Positions 14,861 through 22,108 of a DNA stretch of 22,678 bases are shown one piece after another (positions within the stretch are counted from its first letter, which is position 1; every line of letters starts with the position of its first letter). Under the pieces are notes generated by a model that saw only the letters and a list, made by a program, of their open reading frames with translations, made no database searches and was not told the DNA's origin. The position numbers and the translations under genes are program-made. The stretch is from Blastococcus sp. (GTDB lineage: Bacteria > Actinomycetota > Actinomycetes > Mycobacteriales > Geodermatophilaceae). The stretch is from positions 1 to 22,678 of the forward strand of contig JAOPUS010000098.1 in assembly GCA_025963345.1 (NCBI GenBank). The letters run 5' to 3'.

Positions 14861-15764
14861 GGACAGCCGCGGGCGGCCCGGGCTGGCGCTGGTCGACCGG
14901 GGCGACGTGGAGAACCGAGCCGTCGAAGCGGGGCTCGACGCCCTCGACGCGGGGCCCGACCTTCCGGCGGGGCCGGGTCCCGGCCGGCGGTTCGTCCGGT
15001 CGGTTCTTCCGCCGCTGGTCTTCCTCGCCCTCCTCGTCGGGGTATGGGAGCTGGCCTACCTCGCGGAACTGAAGCCCTCCTACGTCCTTCCGGGGCCGGC
15101 GGACGTGGCCCGGAAGTTCTGGGAGACCGTGCAGGACGGCAAGGCAGCCGAAGCGATCTGGACGAGTCTGAGCCGCGGCGCGGTGGGCTTCGGCATGTCC
15201 CTGGTGATCGGCAGCCTGCTCGGGCTCGCGATGTGGTGGAGCCGGTGGCTGCGGGCGGCCATCGGACCGATCGTCAGCGGCCTGCAGAGCCTGCCCTCGG
15301 TCGCCTGGGTTCCTGCGGCGATCATCTGGTTCCAGCTCTCCAACGCCGCCATCTACACCGTCGTCCTTCTCGGCGCGGTGCCGTCGATCGCCAACGGGCT
15401 GCTCGGCGGCCTGAAGCAGGTGCCGCCGCTGTTCGACCGGGTCGGCCGCGTGCTCGGCCTCTCGGCGCTGGGTCGCGTCCGGTTCGTCCTCCTGCCGGCA
15501 GCCCTCCCGGGATACCTCGGTGGGCTCCGTCAGGGCTGGGCCTTCGCCTGGCGGTCACTGATGGCCGCCGAGCTGATCACGTACTCCCCCACCCTGGGGC
15601 AGGGCCTCGGCCAGCTGCTCAACATCGGCCGGGAGCTGTCCCAGATGTCGTTGGTGATCACGTCGATCACCCTGATCCTCGCGGTCGGGGTGGCGATCGA
15701 GCTGCTGGTGTTCGCCCCCCTGGAGCGGCGGGTGCTCAACCGCCGCGGCCTCACGATGCGCTGA
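14850..15764 (+). CDS. ABC transporter permease, SsuC type
   Basis: 304 residues: a charged cytoplasmic N-terminal extension of about 50 residues, then about six membrane helices (first near 51-70). The permease coupling motif lies in VGRVLGLSALGRVRFVLLPAALPGYLGGLR, near 197-227, where it docks the ATPase. AELITYSPTLGQGLGQLLN is typical of the SsuC/TauC group. It forms the sulfonate-type importer with the two preceding genes. No SsuD/SsuE monooxygenase follows, so desulfonation enzymes must be encoded elsewhere if the substrate is a sulfonate. Confidence 0.93.
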
Positions 15765-15771
15765 GCCTCAG
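15761..15771. repeat. Palindrome holding both convergent stop codons
   Basis: CTGAGCCTCAG contains the permease TGA (15762-15764) and the ligase TGA on the other strand (15768-15770). Only three bases separate the genes, leaving no room for a conventional terminator for either. Confidence 0.75.
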
Positions 15772-16781
15772 CCGATCGACGGGAGGTCGCCGGGCTCCAG
15801 GTCGGGGCGCACCCGCACGAAACGCAGTGGGTGTCGGAAGACTCCGGCCTGCAACGCCGCGTCGGCGCTGACCTCGACGACCACGCTCGGGTCCACCCGG
15901 GTGAGCGGCACCGACAGCGTGCCGCCGCCGAACCGGCCGGTGCCGATCCGGTCGGGCCAGGGGTGGCCGTCGTCCGCGGGGCGCAGCGCGGCGCCGAGTT
16001 CGGCGGACTGCGCGGGGGAGAGCGGGCTCGTCCGGCCCACGACGACGAGCTCGCCGTCCCGGTAGCGGCCGGCCACGAGCTGGCTCGGCCGCGCGATCGG
16101 GCCGATGACGCCGCCGGCCAGCACCTCGGTGGTCTCCCAGGACTTGACCTTGAGCCACTCGCGCCGGCCGGGCGCGTAGCGGGTGCCGGCTCCCTTGGCG
16201 ACCAGGCCTTCGACGCCGGCCGGGCGGAAGTCGTCGAACCAGCGCCGGGCCTCCTCCGGGTCGGCGGTGGCGGGGGAGAGCTGCATCGGTGGGGCCCAGC
16301 GCGCGGCGAGCTCCTCCAGTGCCGCGCGACGGCGGGACAGCCGCTGACCGCGGAGGTCGGTGCCCCCGGCGGCCAGGAGGTCGAAGGCGACGTAGGACGC
16401 CGGGTGGGCGGCCACGAGTGCGCCGAGTCGCCCCGCCGCGGTCACCATTCGTTGCTGCAACAGCCCGAAGTCCAGCCGCGAGCCGTTCCAGATCACGACC
16501 TCACCGTCGAGCACCGTCCCGGTCGGAATCTGCGCCAGCGCGGCGGCGACGACGTCGGGGAAGCGGTCGGTCAGGTCACGGCCCTGCTTGGACCAGACAC
16601 TGGTCGAGCTGCCGCTCCGGACGACGACCAGCCGGTAGCCGTCCCACTTGGGCTCGTACCGGCACCCGCCGGGCAGCGCGTTCGCCGCGGGGATCGCGCG
16701 CACCGGCTTGGCCAGCTGCACCGCGACCGGCCCGGCCAGCTCGGGCGGGAGGCCCGGGAGACCGGGGACGGACAGCGGCAT
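15768..16781 (-). CDS. ATP-dependent DNA ligase, LigC type
   Basis: 337 residues with adenylation and OB-fold domains. The ligase motifs are in order: I, EPKWDGYR, with adenylated Lys45; IIIa, LDGEVVIW near 91-98; IV, VEGLVAKG near 190-197; V, EWLKVKSW near 208-215. The short form without nuclease or polymerase domains matches the mycobacterial LigC backup ligases, which serve in base-excision or end-joining repair beside NAD-dependent LigA. No Ku or LigD is nearby. ATG 16781 is chosen because it gives the usual short N-terminus (PLSVPGLPG); an in-frame start at 16859 would add 26 unlikely residues. Confidence 0.88.
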   Translation of the reverse strand: MPLSVPGLPGLPPELAGPVAVQLAKPVRAIPAANALPGGCRYEPKWDGYRLVVVRSGSSTSVWSKQGRDLTDRFPDVVAAALAQIPTGTVLDGEVVIWNGSRLDFGLLQQRMVTAAGRLGALVAAHPASYVAFDLLAAGGTDLRGQRLSRRRAALEELAARWAPPMQLSPATADPEEARRWFDDFRPAGVEGLVAKGAGTRYAPGRREWLKVKSWETTEVLAGGVIGPIARPSQLVAGRYRDGELVVVGRTSPLSPAQSAELGAALRPADDGHPWPDRIGTGRFGGGTLSVPLTRVDPSVVVEVSADAALQAGVFRHPLRFVRVRPDLEPGDLPSIG

Positions 16782-16851
16782 CCGGACAGCCTGCTGGCTC
16801 GCCCGGCCTGGTGCATCACCGCACGTCGCGGCGTCACCCGATCGGGACCGT

Positions 16852-16927
16852 GCGATCACGGATGCCGACGATCATGGCGCCGTGACCACGCTGCGCGCCT
16901 GATCCGTGGTCGGCACGCCGTGATCGC
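16852..16927. repeat. Long imperfect inverted repeat between the SulP and ligase genes
   Basis: GCGATCACGGATGCCGAC (16852-16869) pairs with GTCGGCACGCCGTGATCGC (16909-16927) apart from a small internal loop, leaving a 39-base spacer with further GATC/CGTGA-like repeats. It begins 14 bases past the SulP stop in the minus-strand reading. It may end the SulP transcript or protect its 3' end. Confidence 0.4.
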
Positions 16928-16934
16928 GGCCGAC

Positions 16935-16949
16935 GGGGGGTCAGCCCCC
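16935..16949 (-). terminator. G/C hairpin across the SulP stop codon
   Basis: GGGGG-TCAG-CCCCC forms a five-bp stem whose loop contains the stop codon of the minus-strand SulP gene (16941-16943). It is short, with no T tract, and may act with the larger repeat at 16852-16927. Confidence 0.25.
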
Positions 16950-18434
16950 GCTGCTCAGCTGACCGGTGTGCCGGTCGTAGCGGGAGGCCGAGTTCTGGTT
17001 GAGACCGACGATGGTCGCCGTCTTCCCACGGAGCCGGTACTTGTGCGCGATCGCGTCGAGGGCAGCCACCGTCGAGGCGTCCCAGACGTGGGCGTCGGAG
17101 AGGTCCACCACCACGGTCTCGGGGTCACCTGCGTAGTCGAACTGGTGGACGAGGTCGTTGCTGGAGGCGAAGAACATCGCTCCGTGCACCGCGTACACCC
17201 GCCGGCCCTGCTCGTCGGTGCTGCTGGTGACCTCGACGAGGTGGGCAACCCGGCGCGCGAAGAGCACGCAGGCCACGAGGACGCCGACGCCGACGCCGAT
17301 CGCCAGGTTGTGCGTCAGGAGCACGACGGCGACCGTCGACAGCATCACCGCGGTCTCGCTGAGTGGCATCGTCCGGAGGGTGCGCAGGCTGTGCCAGTCG
17401 AAGGTCGCCACCGACACGAAGATCATGACGGCGACGAGTGCGGCCATCGGGATGACGGCGACGACCGGCCCGAGGGCGACGACCAGGACCAGCAGGAGGA
17501 CGCCGGCCAGGAAGGTCGACAGTCGCGTGCGGGCCCCCGACTTCACGTTGATCATCGTCTGCCCGATCATGGCGCAGCCGCCCATGCCACCGAAGAAGCC
17601 GGTGACGATGTTGGCGACGCCCTGTCCCCAGGACTCCCGCGTCTTGTCGGAATGGGTGTCGGTGAGGTCGTCGACGAGCTTGGCCGTCATCAGCGACTCC
17701 ATCAGCCCGACGAAGGCGACGCCGAGCGCGTACGGGGCGATGACCGTGAGGGTGTGCCAGGTGAACGGCACGTCGGGGAGGGCGAGGAACGGCAGGCTGC
17801 TCGGCAGCTCGCCCTCGTCGCCGACGTCCGGGACGGCGAGGCCGGCGACGACCGTCAGGGTGGTCAGCACGACGATGGCCACCAGCGGGGCGGGCACCGC
17901 GGACGTGAGCCTCGGCAACAGGAAGATGATCGCCAGCCCGCTGGCCACCATCGGGTAGACCAGCCACGGGACGCCGATCAGATGCGGCACCTGGGCGCCG
18001 AAGATCAGGATCGCCAGGGCGTTGACGAAGCCCACCATGACGCTGCGCGGGATGAACCGCATGAGTCGTGCCACGCCGGCCGCGGCCAGCAGCACCTGGA
18101 AGGTGCCACCGAGGATGACCGCGGCGATCAGGTACTGGAGACCGTGATCCCGGACCAGCGGCGCCACGACGAGCGCGACGGCCCCCGTGGCCGCGCTGAT
18201 CATGGCCGGGCGCCCGCCGGTGAAGGCGATGACGACGGCCATGGTGAAGGAGGCGAACAGCCCGACCCGCGGGTCGACCCCGGCCAGGATCGAGAAGCTG
18301 ATCGCTTCCGGGATCAGGGCCAGTGCGACGACCAGCCCGGCGAGGGCCTCGGTCCGCGCGACCTTCGGCGACAGCCAAGCGGGGCGGCGCGGGCGGAGTG
18401 CGGGCGGACGGAGTGCGGACAGAGCAGAGGACAT
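16941..18434 (-). CDS. SulP family anion transporter with STAS domain
   Basis: 497 residues. About ten to fourteen membrane helices fill the first ~400 residues, beginning with the family block EALAGLVVALALIPEAISFSILAGVDPRVGLF near 28-59. A C-terminal STAS domain starts near residue 415 (GAMFFASSNDLVHQF ... VVVDLSDAHVWDASTVAALD). SulP proteins carry sulfate, bicarbonate or other anions; the short form with GGMGGCAMIGQTMIN fits bacterial sulfate/bicarbonate carriers, and the substrate is undecided. ATG 18434 is preferred, as it removes a Pro/Gly-rich stretch. GTG 18557 overlaps the Nudix stop (GTGA) and remains possible, giving 538 residues. It is downstream of the Nudix gene on the same strand. 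Confidence 0.9.
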   Translation of the reverse strand: MSSALSALRPPALRPRRPAWLSPKVARTEALAGLVVALALIPEAISFSILAGVDPRVGLFASFTMAVVIAFTGGRPAMISAATGAVALVVAPLVRDHGLQYLIAAVILGGTFQVLLAAAGVARLMRFIPRSVMVGFVNALAILIFGAQVPHLIGVPWLVYPMVASGLAIIFLLPRLTSAVPAPLVAIVVLTTLTVVAGLAVPDVGDEGELPSSLPFLALPDVPFTWHTLTVIAPYALGVAFVGLMESLMTAKLVDDLTDTHSDKTRESWGQGVANIVTGFFGGMGGCAMIGQTMINVKSGARTRLSTFLAGVLLLVLVVALGPVVAVIPMAALVAVMIFVSVATFDWHSLRTLRTMPLSETAVMLSTVAVVLLTHNLAIGVGVGVLVACVLFARRVAHLVEVTSSTDEQGRRVYAVHGAMFFASSNDLVHQFDYAGDPETVVVDLSDAHVWDASTVAALDAIAHKYRLRGKTATIVGLNQNSASRYDRHTGQLSSGG

Positions 18435-18553
18435 GCCACCGGTTCCAGGGATCGCGCGTGCGGGCGGTCCCGGCGTCAATGACGGGGAGCGCGGTTCCGG
18501 TCCAGTCTTCCCGGTACCCGGCGGAGACGTGCGGCTGGCCGGCTGCGTGCCGG

Positions 18554-19117
18554 TCACGCCGTGGAGCCGGGGGGGACGTCACCCCGCAGCAGCAGGAGGC
18601 TGAAGGCGGCGAGGGAGGGACCGTCGGTGAACCGGCCGTCGGCGATCATCGCCCGCAGTTCGGTCTCCGGTACGAACGCCGAACGCATGTCCGCCTCGGT
18701 CGCCTCCCTGGCGGTGGGCCCCGTGGTCAGGTCGGTGGCGAGCCAGACGTCGAAGCCTTGCGTCATGAGGCCGGGTGCCAGGTCCAGGTGGCCGAGCCGG
18801 CGCAGCCCGCCGGCCCGTATGCCGGTCTCCTCGGCCAGTTCGGCGCGGGCCAGGCCCTCGGCCGAGCCGGTCTTGTCCCGCCCGTCCTCGTCCTGACCCC
18901 AGGTGCCCTGCGGGAACTCCCAGCACCTGCGGCCGAGCGGGTAGCGGAACTGCTCGACCAGCCAGAAGCCGTTCCGCTCCGCCGGGATGACCAGCGCGAA
19001 GTCGGGACGCTCGACGACGCCGTACAGGCCGGCCGACCCGTCCTCGCGCTCGATCACGTCCTCGCGCACCCGGATCCAGGGATTGCGGTAGGCCTCTCGG
19101 CTGCTCGTCGTCCGCAC
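18554..19117 (-). CDS. Nudix hydrolase (ADP-ribose pyrophosphatase-like)
   Basis: 187 residues. The Nudix box centres on RAELAEETGI (91-100): metal-binding Glu93, Glu96 and Glu97 and Gly99 are present, but the canonical R of REL is Ala92, the upstream Glu position is Gly84, and a few residues are inserted after FPQGTWG. Flanking FWLVEQFRYPLGRRCWEFPQG resembles ADP-ribose/nucleotide-sugar pyrophosphatases. Substrate: probably a nucleoside diphosphate linked to another moiety. GTG 19117 is chosen because the longer start (19159) would run into the divergent DUF1992 promoter region. Confidence 0.85.
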   Translation of the reverse strand: MRTTSSREAYRNPWIRVREDVIEREDGSAGLYGVVERPDFALVIPAERNGFWLVEQFRYPLGRRCWEFPQGTWGQDEDGRDKTGSAEGLARAELAEETGIRAGGLRRLGHLDLAPGLMTQGFDVWLATDLTTGPTAREATEADMRSAFVPETELRAMIADGRFTDGPSLAAFSLLLLRGDVPPGSTA

Positions 19118-19185
19118 GTGCCCGAGCCTGTCAGCCCCGGGCGCCCGGGGCGGTGTCACGATGGATGGCGATGACGTGGAGTGCG

Positions 19186-19671
19186 ATGACCGAACGCAAG
19201 CCGCCGGGGATGTCGTTCGAGAGCTGGGTCGATTCCCAGATCTCGCGGGGCATCGCGCGCGGCGACTTCGACGACCTGGCCGGCGCCGGCAAGCCGCTGC
19301 CCCATCGCCCCGGCGAGGACTCGATGATCGCCTGGGGGCTGGAGAAGGCGCGCCAGGAGAACATCGACGTCTTCGGGATGCTGCCGCCGGGCCTGGCGCT
19401 CCGGAAGGAGAAGGAGGACCTCCCGCGGCGCGCGGCGGTCCTGCACTCCGAGGCGGCGGTCCGGGCGCTGGTCGAGGACTTCAACGACCGGGTGCGCCTG
19501 TTCTGGCGCCGTCCGCAGGATCCGCCGGTGGTGCCGGTCGGGCTGGCGGACGCCGACGCGCTCGTCGCCGAATGGGAGGTGACCCGCCCCGCGCCGCAGC
19601 CGGAGCCCGTCGTCCCGGAGCCGCCCCGGCGGCGGCGATTCCGCATGTGGCGGCGCGAACGGCGAGGATGA
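19186..19671 (+). CDS. DUF1992 (DnaJ homologue subfamily C member 28-like) protein
   Basis: 161 residues. The N-terminal ~70 carry the DUF1992 hallmark: FESWVDSQISRGIARGDFDDLAGAGKPLP. The rest includes RLFWRRPQ and ends in a Pro-rich then Arg-rich tail (PPRRRRFRMWRRERRG). There is no J-domain HPD motif, so a co-chaperone role is not implied, and the function is unknown. ATG 19186 is chosen because it follows GGAG and starts the conserved part; 19153 and other upstream starts are less likely. Divergent from the Nudix gene; the following 62-residue gene starts four bases after its stop. Confidence 0.82.
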   Translation: MTERKPPGMSFESWVDSQISRGIARGDFDDLAGAGKPLPHRPGEDSMIAWGLEKARQENIDVFGMLPPGLALRKEKEDLPRRAAVLHSEAAVRALVEDFNDRVRLFWRRPQDPPVVPVGLADADALVAEWEVTRPAPQPEPVVPEPPRRRRFRMWRRERRG

Positions 19672-19675
19672 CGCG

Positions 19676-19864
19676 ATGCGATTCGTGCTCGAGGTCGACC
19701 TGGACGCCGGCGCCCTCGCCGGCGAGCACCGCGCCGCGGAGCTCGGCCGGATCCTGCGGTACTGGGGCGGCAGCATGAAGCAGGTGCCGCTCGCGGTGGG
19801 GGAGCACCAGGATCTGTCCGACAGCGACTACGTGACGGTGGGTTCCTGGCGGATCGAGGACTGA
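19676..19864 (+). CDS. Small conserved-looking protein, 62 residues
   Basis: Unrecognised. It opens with a beta strand (RFVLEVDLDAG), then a helix with RAAELGRILRYWGGSM, and ends GSWRIED. It is acidic overall, with no signal peptide or cysteines. It starts four bases after the DUF1992 stop with GAGG upstream, so it is almost certainly translated with it. The alternating hydrophobic pattern and clean stop argue for a real gene. Confidence 0.65.
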   Translation: MRFVLEVDLDAGALAGEHRAAELGRILRYWGGSMKQVPLAVGEHQDLSDSDYVTVGSWRIED

Positions 19865-19928
19865 CCGCCGGCGCTGCACGGGGCACGGACGGCCTGACCG
19901 CCGTATCCGGGTGGCGCTGCCATCTCTC

Positions 19929-19957
19929 TTGACCAGTGCATGGGTCGGGAGAACGGT
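19929..19957 (+). promoter_or_regulatory. Candidate promoter for the Gly-rich lipoprotein gene
   Basis: TTGACC (19929-19934), 17-base spacer, AACGGT (19952-19957), ending 34 bases before the ATG, which has its own GGAGG site. A good -35 and a weak -10. Confidence 0.4.
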
Positions 19958-19991
19958 TGGCCCTCTCGGCCCCCGGCCGCTGGAGGTCGTC

Positions 19992-20669
19992 ATGACCCGC
20001 TCCTTCCGTCTCCTGTTCGGATTCCTGCTGGCAGTGCTCCTGACGTCGTGCGCGGGCCGTGGCACCGGCGTCGACGAGGCTGCCAACGCCAGTGCGGCCT
20101 CGGTCGCGGCGCTGAACAGCAGCGGCGGGGGCAGTTCGGACGGCGGGTCGCAGGACGGCGGCCAGACCGACGCGGCTCCTACCGGCCAGAGCGGCGGCGG
20201 GGGCGGTGGGGGCGGTGGCCTCCCAGGCGCGCCGGGCGGGGATCAAGCCGGCGGCGGCGAGGACAATGGCAATCCGGGCGCGCCCGGTGACGTCGCGGTC
20301 TTCGAGGAGGGCGGGGGTGCCTCCTACGGCGCCCTTCGCGACGACGCTGCGACGAAGTGCGCGGGCGGGGTCTGCCGCCTCCTGTCGCCGGTGATCCTCG
20401 ACGGGAACCCCGACGACGTCGGTGGTGTGGACGGGTGCTCGATCCAGGAGAAGACGGACATCCTGTATGACCCACCGGCCCAAGGGGGCTTCTTCCAGAA
20501 GGGCGCCACCGTCACCGCGCAGGTTCACTGCGCCTCGGAGGACAACGCGGGCGGCAGCTCTGACGGGGAGACCCCTGCCGGTGGCGATCCCGCCGGCCAC
20601 AGCACGACCTCCGCCAGCACCACCTCCGCCAGCACCACCTCCGACACCGGCGATCAGCCGAAGGCGTAG
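19992..20669 (+). CDS. Gly-rich secreted lipoprotein, function unknown
   Basis: 225 residues. The signal peptide ends in lipobox LLTSC (Cys20). A low-complexity Ser/Gly/Asp linker follows (about 44-100, including nine consecutive Gly). A compact region with four cysteines comes next (CAGGVC near 122-127, GCSIQEKTDILYDPP near 145, VHC near 178), probably disulfide-bonded. The tail repeats STTSA three times. ATG 19992 has GGAGG eight bases upstream; an in-frame GTG lies further upstream at 19911 but would spoil the signal peptide. It is followed 40 bases later by a membrane-protein gene. The long linker suggests the Cys domain is held away from the membrane. Confidence 0.75.
   Translation: MTRSFRLLFGFLLAVLLTSCAGRGTGVDEAANASAASVAALNSSGGGSSDGGSQDGGQTDAAPTGQSGGGGGGGGGLPGAPGGDQAGGGEDNGNPGAPGDVAVFEEGGGASYGALRDDAATKCAGGVCRLLSPVILDGNPDDVGGVDGCSIQEKTDILYDPPAQGGFFQKGATVTAQVHCASEDNAGGSSDGETPAGGDPAGHSTTSASTTSASTTSDTGDQPKA
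20601..20645 (+). repeat. Three tandem 15-bp units coding STTSA
   Basis: AGCAC(G/C)ACCTCCGCC occurs three times in a row (20601, 20616, 20631; the last ends GAC). In frame in the lipoprotein tail, so copy number can change without frameshift. Confidence 0.8.
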
Positions 20670-20709
20670 AGGCGACCGTGGCAGCTCCGCGCGAGAACGC
20701 GCCGTCCTG

Positions 20710-21726
20710 ATGACGGCGACGGGGGTCGGGCCGGACGCCGGCTCGACCCCACTCCCGACGCAGGAGGCCCGGGCCGGGGACGGGGCCGGACCCGACAGAC
20801 CTCACCCGGCGCCGGCCGCGACGTCCGACGAGCTCGGCGCCGGCGAGGCCCTTCCTCGGGTACTGAAGATCTTCGGCGGGATCGTGGCGCCGACGTCGCT
20901 GCTGACCGGTCTGCTGTTCTACTTCGGGCGCAGCCGCACTTCCGGCTACTACCGCTATTTCGGGGTCAACTCCACGGTCCTCGACATGACCACGAACGAC
21001 TACCTCTTCGTCGGCATCGACGGCCTGTTCGTGCCGTTGACGGTCACGAGCCTGCTCGCGCTCGTCTGCCTCTGGCTGAACCGCCTGCTGCTGACCCGCG
21101 TGCCCGGCGATGCCCGACGTCGCGCCGTCCGCGTGCTCGTCCCCGTGGCCGCCCTGGCCGGTGCGGTGCTGGTGACGCTGGCCCTCCTCGACCTGCTGAC
21201 CGAGGGCAAGGTCTTCGGGGGCAACAGCCCGACCGGCGGGGTCTGCCTGGCCCTCGGTGTGATCCTCCTGGTCTATGCCGTCCGGCTGCTCCGCCAGTCG
21301 CTGCCGCGCCCGGCTCCGGCTCCCGGACGGCGATCCGAGGCGACCGGCCTGGCCGAGTGGGTCGCTGCCTTCGCTCTCGTGAGCATCGGGCTGTTCTGGG
21401 CGGCGGACCGCTACGCGTTCGGCGTGGGCACGGGCGGGGCGATGGCCCTGCACCGGGCGCTGCCGACGGTGCCCGCTGCCGTCCTCTACAGCGAGCAGAG
21501 CCTCAGCCTGGACGTCGCCGGAGTGACCGAGGTGCGCTGTGCCGATCCGGAGGCTGCCTATCGCTTCCGTTACGACGGGCTGCGGCTGGTGCGACAGTCG
21601 GGCAACCAGTACGTTCTGCTGCCCGCGACGTGGACCCGGGAGACGGGGACCGCCGTGCTGATCGCTCGGACCGCCGGCGTCAGGCTGGAGTTCCGCACCG
21701 CCGTCACGCCGGCGGCGGGCTGCTGA
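20710..21726 (+). CDS. Polytopic membrane protein of unknown function
   Basis: 338 residues. The N-terminal ~50 are Pro/Ala-rich and probably cytoplasmic. About five membrane helices follow: FGGIVAPTSLLTGLLFYFG near 59-77, FVPLTVTSLLALVCLWL near 113, VAALAGAVLVTLALLDLL near 146, GGVCLALGVILLVYAV near 176, and WVAAFALVSIGLFWAADRYAFG near 217. A soluble C-terminal domain follows (about 245-338) with two cysteines. The stretch YYRYFGVNSTVLDMTTNDYL just after the first helix looks conserved. No family can be named. It is downstream of the lipoprotein gene on the same strand and could share its transcript. Confidence 0.75.
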   Translation: MTATGVGPDAGSTPLPTQEARAGDGAGPDRPHPAPAATSDELGAGEALPRVLKIFGGIVAPTSLLTGLLFYFGRSRTSGYYRYFGVNSTVLDMTTNDYLFVGIDGLFVPLTVTSLLALVCLWLNRLLLTRVPGDARRRAVRVLVPVAALAGAVLVTLALLDLLTEGKVFGGNSPTGGVCLALGVILLVYAVRLLRQSLPRPAPAPGRRSEATGLAEWVAAFALVSIGLFWAADRYAFGVGTGGAMALHRALPTVPAAVLYSEQSLSLDVAGVTEVRCADPEAAYRFRYDGLRLVRQSGNQYVLLPATWTRETGTAVLIARTAGVRLEFRTAVTPAAGC

Positions 21727-21732
21727 GCGGCG

Positions 21733-21864
21733 TCAGTCCTGCGGCTGGTCGGCGTCGCTCTCGTGGGCGGCGAGCTCGCGGGTGGCCATGCCGCCCTCCC
21801 CGCCCTCGTCCCGCGGACCGGGGTGCAGGTTCGGCTCGTCGGTCTCCTCGCGCGGTTCGCTCAT
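21733..21864 (-). CDS. Acidic small ORF, 43 residues
   Basis: ATG 21864 to TGA 21733. The peptide is very acidic (starts MSEPREETDEPNLHPGPRDE, ends DADQPQD) with no hydrophobic segment, so probably soluble and disordered. Its ATG overlaps the stop of the upstream membrane-anchor remnant (ATGA). Its stop meets the convergent membrane-protein gene six bases away, the same tight packing as at other junctions here. Composition is biased, so real translation is uncertain. Confidence 0.4.
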   Translation of the reverse strand: MSEPREETDEPNLHPGPRDEGGEGGMATRELAAHESDADQPQD

Positions 21865-22052
21865 GGGTCCAGCCTGCCGGACTCGCGCGTGCGGCGCCGC
21901 TGGAGGACCAGGAGGCCGCCCGCGACCGCCAGGGACAATCCCATGGCGGCGAGCGACGGACCGAGGACGGGTAGCTCGGCGATGTCCGCATCCCCGGTCA
22001 GCACGGCCGGAACCGTGAACCGTGCCGTGGCCCGGCCGACCTCACCTCCACG
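21861..22052 (-). pseudogene. Orphan C-terminus of an LPxTG-like surface protein
   Basis: The frame ending at 21861 encodes FTVPAVLTGDADIAE, then LPVLG, then a hydrophobic helix PSLAAMGLSLAVAGGLLVLQ, then RRRTRESGRLDP. This is the order of a sortase sorting signal, where actinobacteria often have LPVTGPSL; here T is replaced by L. No ATG is in frame. Only a GTG at 22004 could start a 47-residue membrane peptide, and the hydantoinase terminator lies immediately upstream. It looks like the end of a gene whose main part is lost. A real tiny membrane protein is the alternative. Confidence 0.45.
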
Positions 22053-22054
22053 AA

Positions 22055-22092
22055 GCTCGGGCTCTGCTGACAGGAGTAAGCAGAGCCCGAGC
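22055..22092 (-). terminator. Terminator of the hydantoinase B gene
   Basis: A perfect 14-bp inverted repeat (22055-22068 with 22079-22092, ten-base loop), 16 bases past the hydantoinase stop. No T tract follows, as is common for terminators in high-GC actinobacteria. Confidence 0.75.
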
Positions 22093-22108
22093 GTCGGCAG
22101 AGGAACTG

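Noticed and set aside
15831..18482. 883-codon plus-strand open frame opposite the ligase and SulP genes
   Set aside because: Translation is Arg/Gly/His/Asp-rich with no domain pattern; it is the antisense of two clear genes and stays open because of extreme GC content.
18435..18557. N-terminal extension of SulP from GTG 18557
   Set aside because: The GTGA overlap with the Nudix stop is attractive, but the added 41 residues are Pro/Gly/Thr-rich and unlike the family N-terminus; kept as an alternative only.
20190..20220. G-rich tract as a G-quadruplex regulatory element
   Set aside because: It encodes the poly-Gly linker of the lipoprotein and is explained by codon use, although quadruplex formation cannot be excluded.
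20601..20645. CRISPR-like short repeats
   Set aside because: Units are directly adjacent with no spacers and lie in frame in a coding region.
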